DNA from: Holacanthus passer
Lineage: Eukaryota > Chordata > Actinopteri > Pomacanthidae
NCBI GenBank assembly: GCA_025331565.1
Contig: JAFREQ010000155.1
Location: 248,001 to 312,000 of the forward strand
Reading direction: 5' to 3'
DNA: 64,000 nt
The first letter of the stretch is position 1; each line of letters begins with the position of its first letter. The position numbers were made by a program, and so were the translations under genes. Shown here piece after piece: positions 10,981-21,919 of the stretch. The notes below the pieces were generated by a model that saw only the letters and a program-made list of their open reading frames with translations, was not told where the DNA came from and ran no database searches.

Positions 10981-13914
10981 CTCTTAAGTGGTTTGGGCTT
11001 TTAATGCAGGGGAAATAACTTAAATCTCATGAGTCAAAAATTGCATTTTAACTATTTTACTCACAGCTCTTGAATCTTAATATGTTGTGAAACATCTGAA
11101 AAAAGAATGGTTTAGGATAATAATAATGACTCCGACCTTTTCAGAGTGCTCTGACTCAGAGGTAAAAATGCCACATCCGACGCTATTCCTTATTAATGGC
11201 TTATTACTTTGATCCATATGGTGATTTTGGGGTCAGAAAAACAAACAAAACATTATTGTCATTCATTTTGAACATGTTGAACATTTGCTCATGAATAGTC
11301 ATAAATAGTGTCCCAGTAGCTCTTGATAAATCCAGTTAAAAGTTTTAATTGGAATTACTTTCTAAAGAAGAAAAGAAAAACGCTCTTTACTCATTACCCA
11401 GAATGCTTTTGTGGTCTGACATTTTTCCAACATGACCAGGTTTGATTCAGTCCGTTCCTGACAGTCACCACATTGTTGGTTCCAACCTGACCTGCAACCC
11501 AGAGTCTGTCAAATCTCTCTCTGTTAAGTATAATAGTGTAATACAGACATGTATATATATACAACTATACACTGTACCATCGTGATTATATAGTCAATAT
11601 TAAGACAAAAATAGTATGTCAACAAGCATTAGTCAGCCGACCACCACATCAACACAGAAAAAAAATCCTCAAATGTCCTCTGAGAAAAACAAAACAAACG
11701 CTGTACGGTGCTTTAGTTGTAAAACATTTTCTTCCTTATTTATCTGAGCATCATAAAGAAGGAGAAAAGAGATTTTCTGTCTGTTTTCAGCCCAAACAGC
11801 CTTTAATTTATGATATGTGGGGAGAGGAGGGAGCCATTAGTTTCCCATGTGGACAGACTCAAGGCTGTTTGGTGATTTGATTTCATGGGCCTTTGTAGAA
11901 AGACAGACAGACGATCAGACAGCGAGAGAGAGACAGAGAGTCTTTTTTGGACTGTAAAAACTGCACCATCATGCTACATAATGTATTTTTGTATTTGATA
12001 TTTTTCAAATCTGGTTTTGGATACAGTTACGAGTTTTATTCACTCCAATCAATCAAAGCTCTGAACGTGCTAAAAGCATTACTCCATTATAATAAGAGCT
12101 ATCATTAGGAAATGATGTGTTTCTCTTTCTGTCTTTCTAAATCGATTTGAATGAAAGTATTGTTCTCTTTCAACCTCCTACAATTCTTCCCCCTGAAGGG
12201 AAAAGAGCTTGTTGCCTTTTTTTTTATTATTCCTGAATTCATCTCGGTGGTTGAAGGTTTATGTGTGCGTGGGTGTGCTTCCTATTGATAATCCACGCTC
12301 CTCCCTGACACTTGAATGAAAGTATTGTTCAGGCTCTGTGCAGGCGCCACAACCGTCAGTAAGACAAGGGCACGATCCCTCACCGGCTTCCCACCCACGG
12401 GCGCTGACAGTTGGTTTTTTCGAGAGCACGTGCACAAGCTCAAACCGAGGGCTGCGTCATCTTTTGTAAAACATGGTGCTCGCACAATTACAGAGCCGAA
12501 TACTATTCTTTCTGAATATGATCTACACACAAACAGAACCACACTGCTCTGATGCATGGAGGGTAAATTATGGGAAATATTGCAGACTTGGGAAAAAAGA
12601 GTATCTTGAATACAAAAGTCTGACCAATGAAGTCATCAACATCTCCAACAACCCCACCTCTCCCCCTTCCTTTCAAATCAAAATCAACACTTTCTTTCCA
12701 TAACTAACAGCCCATTAGTTTACACTTAAGACTGAGCTCTTGGGGTAGAAACACAGGATGCAGGACTGCCAGGAACCACAGACAGCCTCCCACACTCAGC
12801 CACTTCCACAAATCACCAGTGCTGTCAATCTGAAAGCACTTTACGGCTGCTGCCACTTTACTTTCACAGGTAAAGTAAACCAGCGCACGAGCTGCGTTTG
12901 ATGTAAGATGTAAAATAACAGGCTTCAATTTACGTACAATAAATGTGAAGTTAGAGATTGTGGACACCTGGGACCTTTTCAGTTCGTCTTGAGGGGGTTG
13001 TAATTGTCTGCACCAAATTTCACGACAATCCTTCCTTTAGCTGTTGAGACATTTTATTAAAAATATAATAATAATAATCCGTTCAAGAATTGTTTGAAAA
13101 TTTAAGTCTGGACCAAAGAGCTACACAGCAAAGGTGGTTTAAAAATACAGCATTCGTGGTAAAAGTGCCATGTTGTTCACACTGAATCTCAATTTACCTC
13201 AGTCCGTCAATCAGTTACTTCAGTTTCTGACCTCATTTACTTCAGTTTTCGTCACAATCTTTTTGCAGATCTGTTTTTCAGCCTTTAAAGCTTCTTTGTT
13301 GTCCCACTGTAAAATCTCCTCTGTGATTCTTCTGATTATTCTAAATCAAAGCTGTGAAACTGAACAGCATTTTTTTCCTGTTGCATTTTTAAAATAATGA
13401 CTCACATAAAATGCTGCAGAAAATGTTGGGACGCTTTAGCACTTACATTTTTTAAAAGCTGGACAAACACGAAGTCTTACCCAAGAGCAGGGACAGGGAC
13501 TTGGTCTCCTTGGAAATTTCCTCAGCTGGAATCAGACTAGTTCAGCAAATACTTTTGGTCTAGTATTTGGTATTTGGTATCACAACCCTCTACCACAGAG
13601 AGAGGTACAGTAAGTGATGTGATTTTGGCAGGACACTTTGAAACTTAATGTACCCAAGATGTGACCTTTCTGCACAGGACTGCAAATTCCCCACCCACTC
13701 TTAGAGAAGATGGGGGGGGGCACATTCTCTTAACATCACAGATACACGTTCAAAACTCAATATCGCCACACAAGACAGACTAGATGCTGCTTCTGGAGTA
13801 AAAAAGATGTGATGAGTTTTCAGTTGAATAATTTGTTGTCTCGGGCCGCCGTCTGCAGAAAAGAGAAGAGCGAGAAAAGGTTGCCGGTGGGATTTTGATT
13901 TGCTTGAGCTTGAA

Positions 13915-13919
13915 ATGTG

Positions 13920-13956
<37 letters not shown>

Positions 13957-13957
13957 T
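13915..13957 (+). repeat. Compound (CT)n(CA)n microsatellite
   Basis: A run of CT/TC units passes directly into CA units. Confidence 0.95.
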
Positions 13958-14320
13958 GACAACTCGCCCAAAAGTGCTACATCACTGAAGGAACAGCAAT
14001 TACGCGCTGCAGTCCCTCTTTGCTCCACTGATCTGATGCTGTTTGTTATCCCTCAGTGAAAATGAACAAAGGCTGACACTTGAGCTCCAGTGGAAAAACT
14101 CGCTGTAGTCTTTATTGCCCCCTTGTGGTCGGTGTCAACTACTTAATTATCTAGATGCCTCCTCACCACATACGCGCACACACACACACGCACACACTAT
14201 AGACCAGTAAAGCCACACTGAGATTTGAGGAGTGTGTCGCCCTGAGGCTGCTCTTGTCTTGTTTGGATTCATTTTACGTCTGACGTCAGATGCTGTTTCT
14301 CATATTCACAGCCCAGCCAC

Positions 14321-14322
<2 letters not shown>

Positions 14323-14355
<33 letters not shown>
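14323..14355 (+). repeat. (GT)16 microsatellite
   Basis: About 16 uninterrupted GT units. Imperfect CA tracts lie nearby at about 14,171-14,198 and 14,511-14,543. Confidence 0.95.
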
Positions 14356-14360
<5 letters not shown>

Positions 14361-14650
14361 AGCAAGAGTAAGAGAAAGAAGATGTTTGACTGGTTTGTCA
14401 ACCTGAATCCAAAACATTTCATTCTTGAGTCTACTGTGTAATTTTTGCCTGTTTGTGCAATTTACTGCATCTCGCATACTTGTCTGTTGATGCATAGACA
14501 CTCAGGCATGTGCACACACACACACACTTACACACACACACATACCAGATAAAGGCTAATACTCTGTCCAGGAACTGTCTAGTCCTGCATCCTGTAATAC
14601 CAGCTGCTGCCCTCCAGTCACACTGAGACAGAAAAACATAGATATACAAC

Positions 14651-14674
14651 AGATAGATAGATACATAGATAGAT
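14651..14674 (+). repeat. Imperfect (GATA)n tetranucleotide tract
   Basis: Short AGAT/GATA tandem repeats with one ACAT interruption. Confidence 0.85.
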
Positions 14675-15070
14675 TCTTGGTTATCCTGATTATCTAACAC
14701 ATGTGTCTTCCCTCCTCTTCTCCTCTGTGGGGGTGGGTCATTATTTGGCCCACTGTCTCCTGCAGGCAGACCTCACGTTACACGACAGAATTTCTGATTT
14801 CCTGAAAGCACCTCAACACACTCACGCACAAGCTCGGGCACCTGACCCTGCAGACGATGCTCTCGAGTCAGAGACGGGGGGAGACTGGAGGAGAGCAACT
14901 GAGGACAGAGGAGAGGAAACAACACAAGAGAGGAAAACACTGAGATGAGTTGTGAGAGATGTTTCAACGGTGGCAAGTTTTGGACGTCTGATTGATGGAC
15001 GAACGTGAATGATGGAGTCGTCGTCCACAGGACTCACACATATATAGATTCAACTACAAAGACTCTGCAG

Positions 15071-17337
15071 ATGCTTTTTAAGGGCATCAGGTAAGAAATT
15101 TAAAAATTCATTTAAACTTACTCCTAAATGCTAAATTTTGACACCAAACTTAAGAAAAGAACTTGACGATAATTTGAATATTTTGTCTGTAAGATGTAAT
15201 GTTTACAAGGAGGTTTGATGCCTGTGACCAAAGTCAAAGTAGTCCTGACAATGGAGGATCAGGAAGAACAAAGGTCTTGAAACGTCTCGACGCTGTTCTG
15301 AGTTCAAAGGCAGAAAGACAGACTGTGGGAACTTGAGTGTAGCCTCAAGGTTCGACAGGTACTGTTTCTTTTTCTGAGGTGAAAATACATAAAAATACAA
15401 GTATAGTTTTACATATGATCAAACAGTCTAGGTTTTCTTAACCAGCACTGTATAATTTGAATTTCTAATTTACAATTAAATTTGTTTTCCCCTGATATTA
15501 CACAGAGAATATTAATGATTAATAATGTTTGTTTCTCATGGGTCAAACAATTTATCCACACTAAACGCTTTAATCTCCAGCTCTGACTTTCCATGTTGTC
15601 TCAAAGGTTTCAGATATGTGTGGGAACAAAGTGATGCTGTTGTGATAAAGGATTGATAGATCAGACTGTAACTGGAGCTGGTTTGGCAAGAATGAAGGGA
15701 TGTTACCTTCAATAATGTTTATCATTAAAAACAGGTAAGGTATGGTTATATTTACGAACGCACACATGCATGGACGTCACAGTGTACACAATATATACAT
15801 CAGAAGCATTTTTCTACCTCATCCACTTTTGACTGCAAACTACAACAAAATAAACACGGCAGCCGGCACATCAGAATCAGAATAAGTTATCATATTAAAC
15901 AGGAAGAGGACTGAAAAAAAAATCTAAAATCTATTTACAGACAACTTTGTTTTGTTTTGAGACGAAATATAGAAACATGTGTAACCAATAATTTATATTT
16001 AACAACAATGGAGGTTTAATCAATGTACAAGGTTGAGTCAAGTCAGATGATATATGTGAAAGTGTGCAGATCAGATGAGGGATGTGCAACCATTGAAGCG
16101 ATAATATAGCACAGGAGGTGGACTGTAACGTGCAGTCCAGTTTGCAGGGCGACTGCTCCTGGAGAGAAGCTGCTCTTCTGTCTGCTCCTGGAGGTTTTGA
16201 TGGATCTCAGTCTTTTTGCCTGAGGGCAGAAGTTCAGCGTCCGTGTCCGGGGTGAGCTGGGTCGGAGATGATGGTGCCTGCACGCTGCTTGGTGGAGAGC
16301 AGCCGATCGATGATGATGATCTTCTCGGCTGAGCGAGCGACGCTCTGCAGCCTCTGAAATGCTCTGTATCAGTAGCAGTAGAAACAGTGATGGATGATGT
16401 GAGGATGATAACAGTAAGGAACTGGATCAACACTGTCTGTGGCAGGTTGAGCTCCTACATCTGCCTCAGGTACAACATCCTCTGTTGCTCATGTTGATGT
16501 CAGATTTAAAATCCTTGGAGATGGATTATAGACAACCTCGTCTGTAGTTTAACAAGGAGTGAAACCATTAAAGACTTTAAAGATTATTAGCAGAAATGTA
16601 GTTTAGTTGGTAGCTCACTGGGAGGCAATGAGGTGAATGATGGTTGCAGATTACATCATTTTGAAAGAAAGACAAAAGCAGTCAACAGAGTAACAGAACT
16701 GTGTTTTCAGTATTTTCTTCTATCCGATGCTTCAGATTCGCCTTTTAAAGCCTTTATGTTACAAAGTACTTCATGTAGCATGGGATACTGCATTATCTGA
16801 ATTTACAAGACTACACTGAGGCGTCTCAACAACATAAAGACTCATGCAACAATAACCTGTGATTTATGAAGGTATGAGTGCAGAGAGGTGTAACTCAATC
16901 TGCGGTGCCCACCCTGCCCTGAGGTCAATCCGCCCGTGTGGACAAAGCCTCAGATACTATTAGATCGTTTTGGTTTACCGGCTGAAAAGGAGCATTTCTG
17001 TGGAATCCCACCACTGAAACAATGATGCACTGTAGGAAACTGCACAGAAAGGATGAGGAGAACAGAGATATGAGATAAACAAATTTTGTTGTTGTTCTCA
17101 CCAACAGAGCTGGAAATTTAATTTGAGTGTCTGTGAGAGCCATGAAGAAGTGACAGAGAGGAGCTGACACAAACTATAATGCAGAGGAGGAGAGAAGGTT
17201 GTCTCATTTCTTCTGAATTTATGTCGCCTCATGTTTCAGGAGGAGGATGTACGACCTTTGCTTTGAAGGACGGTGGAGATGGACACATCATTTCCTTCTA
17301 GTCTGGGTGTCGCTGCTGGCAGCCGCTCCACCCAAAG
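15071..17337 (+). CDS. adgrg2: adgrg2 exons 1-2: N-terminus and signal peptide
   Basis: The proposed exons are 15,071-15,090 (ATG then CAG|GTAAGA) and 17,240-17,337 (acceptor TGTTTCAG, donor AAAG|GTAATT). Joined, they are in frame and give a basic N-terminus [20 protein letters not shown] followed by the hydrophobic core [12 protein letters not shown], a signal peptide. A second ATG at 17,247 in exon 2 gives a shorter signal peptide and could be the real start. The 2.1-kb intron between them holds a dispersed repeat (about 15,860-16,440). The exon 2 call is firm; the exon 1 start is inferred from the good donor and the matching phase. Confidence 0.65.
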
Positions 17338-20300
17338 GTAATTACTGATTCTCATACACAGACGAAAAGAGAAGGGGATGCAGAGTTTTAACTAGGCCAT
17401 TGATTTTAATTGCTGAAATGAAATGCTCGTCTTGCACATGTAGCCAAAACTACTCACTAGAGAAATTTTACACCAACAAAATCAGTAATCAAGTACAGCA
17501 AGTGTCAATCCAACATATACTTTATCTCCTTCAGGGATTAATAATCCATGTTTTAATGATAGTTCGGTCATTTGGAGGAAAAAAACAACCAGTAAATTCC
17601 TCCGGTCCTTCCTTTGTGTATTTCTTGTATGTGTAACATGAAAAGTTATTTGGCTCTTTGGTTTATCCATTGAGACTATTTCTGCCTCCAGTGCAGCTCT
17701 GTTGTAAAAATTGTATTTCTTTCATCAGCTCTTGGTTATTTCCTGGGAGACACTAAGGCTGTATTAAAAGGCTGCGAGGACCACTGGACCCTGCAGGACA
17801 GGGCCGCCATGCCGCTGCTCTTTCAGATGACCGTGTGTGTCAATGTCCGGGTGGTCGTCCCCGGAGCCTGGGTGGCCTTCTCCTACAGCTCGGTCCACGC
17901 GCCCAGACCTGAGCTGGGTCTGGAGGGGGATGACGAGGCGCTGTACGGGTGGCTGCTCAGGGTCCGACACCGATTTCCTCCGGCTGTCCCCAACAGACTG
18001 GCACAGGGTGTGTCTGAGGAGGGACGTACGACGTAACTCCTTCAGCCTGGAGGTAATACTTGTAGAGTACAAGTGGTGGTTCAGATCCTTTACTTTAGTA
18101 AAAGTTACAATATAACACTATAACAATACTCCATTGGAAGTAAAAGTTGAAAATGTGACTGTGTTAAAAGTGCATAGGTTTACTAGCAAAATGCATTTAA
18201 AGAAAATTGGCTTCTCTGAGTGTTCTGTTTTTTGAAATGTTTGTTGTTTGTTTAATGTTTGTTTCATGTTTAAATGTCTCAGGTCGATGAGAAAATGGTG
18301 GCAGAGCGGACGGTCATCGCTCGGGCCATCCCCCCGTCCGGCTCCCTCTGGCTGGGCTGCCGTCCCAGAGACAGACCCCCGGGGGCCGCGCTCGGAGAAG
18401 TGGAGCTGTACCTGTTCCGCATGTGGGCCGACCTGCGCGACCACGGCCCCTGCGAGGACGGCACTGTGATCGGCTGGAATGCTCTGTACTGGGGACTGAC
18501 CAGTCCAAAGGCCAGACAGAGCGACCCCGACCTTCCGTGTGGTGAGGCAGACATGCATGAGGTCGTCTTTATCTAGTTTATCCAAATTGTGCATGTTTTA
18601 TTTTGGGATCTTGTGCATGAAGGACTTTCCTAACTCGCTATTAATGATGTTGAATGCTGCATGTTTTCATGTGTATTAACGACGGTTGAGATGTGCTAAC
18701 AGAAGTGTTACAGTTGGTGTGTATTCACATGACTTACACACTTACTGTACATACATGTTGTGTGTATGTGTATGAATATACATGTGTATTTGTATATGCC
18801 TGCATGTGTGTGCAATAGAGGGGACAAGTACGTGCAAACAGAATAGTTTTACAGTTCAATTCAAGACAGTAAAAATGTGTTTGTTCTCATCTAAAATACT
18901 GGAACATTAAAAATAGATAATGGATCATAAATAAAACAACACACTTTTTAAATGTTTATTTGGTATTTTATTTGACCTCTATTTAAGCAGCAGGGCTTCT
19001 TGACATCTAAATATGCTTTTTGAGAAAGTCGTAGCCAACATTCAAAGTTAGGAAGGAAAAAGGGTGGATGATTTTATCATAAAGCTTTAATATACTGATT
19101 TTGAGCAGGAGAGGCAGCTTCATTTGTAAAGCACATGCAAACAGAGAGGAATGTCAAAGTGCTTTGAGCTGGGAAAAAGCTACACAACTGTACCAAAAGT
19201 CAACGTAACAGAGAGAAAGACAGATCTTAAAGTACAAATACACCAAACTCCTAACCTACATTTACTGTTTCAGCAATTACACCTGGAGTTGGACGGTTAT
19301 TCACGGCCCCACCTGGTGAGCAACATTCACACAACAATAACCAATGAAGTAATAATTATCTCAACTGCTTGACATCCTTCTTCCATCTCTCTTTTACCAG
19401 AAGTGACTTCAACTACAACGACCTTAAATCCTGTTATCGCAACACCTGTCACTCACCTGAGCAACGAGACGTCACAGGTCACAGGTGAGTGACGCTGATT
19501 GATTTAGTAAATGTCTGTTTATTCTGAATTTGATGGCAGCAACATGTTTCAAACAAGTTGGGACAGGAGCAACAAAAGACTGTGAAAGTTGTGGACTGAT
19601 TGAAAACACCTGTTTGGATCATTCCACAGGTAAACAGGTTCAGTGGTAACAGGTGATAGGATCATGATTGGGTATGAAAGGTTCATCCTGGAAAGATTTG
19701 AGGAGCGATGATTTAGGAATGAGAAAGTCTGTACAACATTGTGTTACTGATGAAGAAACAATGATTAAACATAACCTGTTCTTAATATTTTCCTTTAAAA
19801 TATTCTGTTTCCTCTGTTCTTTTAGGATCCTCATTCGTAAACTGTAACATCAGCCAACTCTGTTCCAGTAAAAGTGAGAAATCTTTTGTCAAGAGTGTTT
19901 TATTTTAATCACATTTGTGATGTTGCAGCTTCATCTCTGCATCTCTTCTTCTCTACAGATGCTTACTTTTGGATGTCTGTAAGTGTGGAGGCTGAAGAGG
20001 GAAGTAAGACTGAACAAGACGTCCACAACTTGGTGAGAGTGAAAGTTTGTTGGGTTCATACCTTTATTAGCTTTAAATGTCAACTTGTCAAAAATGAGTC
20101 TTGACGTCACAGAGTTAGTCTGAAGAAGCAGCACAGTCCAACCCTGTGATGCACCTGGAATAAATTTAGATTGAGGCTGTTGACCGTTCATTGGTCCATA
20201 ACACTGAAGTTAAAAACCTGGGCAACGTGTCAACAATGTTCCCTCTGTGACATTTTTACAATGTGTCCCACCTTATTGGTTTCCAGCATTAAAACCTGTG

Positions 20301-21883
20301 AATCATGTCCCCTCTCACAGTCTGTATATCTACTGTATGTGTATATTCAGTTCACTCCTTAGGAAGTAAGACAGCAACATCTTTCTCCGTACTTCAGCAC
20401 TTTGCTTTTGCGACACTGTCTACAAAGTCCATCTGATGTAAACATCTACAAATTAAAGCTTTGACCTCAGTCATTGTTTCATTTTAAATCCAAAGTGACG
20501 AAGCGCGGAACAGACACAACAAAACATTCGTCACCGTCTTCATATTTAAACCGTACGTGTTCGGCTCCCGTCACCTCCCACTCGGTGTCAGCATCTGTCT
20601 GCCTCTGTCTCTCCATCTGTCACTCAGGTGTCAAATGCATTCGGTTGCCACGGCGGCGGCGATGAAGTAACAGGCTTTATGGATTTCTGTCAGGATGACA
20701 GACAACTTCAGGTCAGTCTGTCCCAGAAACAGGCAACACCCTTTCACTTTGCAGAATAAATGTGCTGCTGTAAGGCAGGAAAGTGACTGCAGCTTTTCTC
20801 TCTCTTCTTGGCAGGTAGTCCAGGTGAACTGCAAGGCACAAAGTAACATAAGGTAACAGCATGTCAGCAGGTATTCTGTTCAACTTCTGCAGATACTTTA
20901 GATCAGGGCTTTTCAAAGTCTGAGAGTGACAAAGCTTGGAAAAAGGTGCAAGGTTAGTTTTGCTTAATTCCTTGATGCCTGTGGAATCATGATTATGTTA
21001 TTTGATCCGACAGACTCTCAACAACTGAGCCAAGACAACCTAATAATGCTGTTTGACATAACATTACAAATACATTGAAAAGGTTTGTCCTGAGGCTTTT
21101 ATTAGTTTGTGACTCTGAGAAAGTGGGAAAAACAGTCAAATCACCAAATCGACTGTATCTTGGAACAATCTCTTTAACCAAATCACACACATTGACAATA
21201 TTCTCTGTCATCTCCTTCTGATAACTAATGTCATATGTTTTCACTTCCCTCCACTGAGCCTCCCCTGAAACTGTTTGCAGGCCCAGCTCCCACTTTGAAA
21301 ACCTCAGCTTTAGCTTGCACCTCCTCACGCCGGTATGAATACTCTGTTTCCAGAAAGACAACCTGCGACGTGGTGTTGCAGCTCAGCCACGCTGTCTCAG
21401 TGTGTGAACTGCAGCGTGCTGGAGTCTCTGCACTGCAGCAAGCTGCCGGAGACGAACAAATACAGGCGAGGATCGTAGGGGAGGTGGAGAGAGTCGGTGA
21501 GCATGTGGCCGCCTCGTGATCTTCACACGTCCACAGAAACACACCACTGTTTCAAGACACACAAGGACGTCCACATGTTTCTCAACTGATCCTTTAAAAC
21601 ATTAGCGATGTAAAGACACCTGAAACTGCGTCAGTACTGTAGTATTGTACATCGACACATACTCATGTATTGAGTTAAAATATGTTTGTGCAACCTTAAC
21701 CTTAAATCTACATTAAATCGAAGTACTGCAAAACACACAAACATGTATATAATTTTACTTGTGAAGACCCTCATTGATATAATTCATGGCTTTGCCCCAA
21801 ACCATGAATTAAATCCAAATCTTAACCTTCTCACGGCTCATTAAAGAGATGAAGACAGGACAGAAATATCCTCACTCTCAAAA

Positions 21884-21919
<36 letters not shown>

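Larger units (their letters stand above)
10981..15070. other. Intergenic interval between ptchd1 and adgrg2
   Basis: This is AT-rich unique sequence plus CT/CA, GT, CA and GATA microsatellites clustered at 13.9-14.7 kb. The stretch just before 15,071 (about 14,760-15,070) is GA-rich and may be 5' UTR or promoter of adgrg2. No coding exon or RNA gene was recognised. Confidence 0.6.

Noticed and set aside
14703..14948. 81-codon open frame upstream of adgrg2
   Set aside because: No start context or family match. The GA-rich sequence is more like a 5' UTR or promoter.
15039..15048. TATATA motif just before the adgrg2 start
   Set aside because: It lies only about 30 bp before the ATG, which would leave no 5' UTR. 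Probably not a functional TATA box for this gene.
17966..17996. Possible 30-40-bp intron inside the pentraxin exon (GTCCGA...CAACAG)
   Set aside because: Far too short for vertebrate splicing, and the skipped part resembles domain sequence. A base insertion is more likely.
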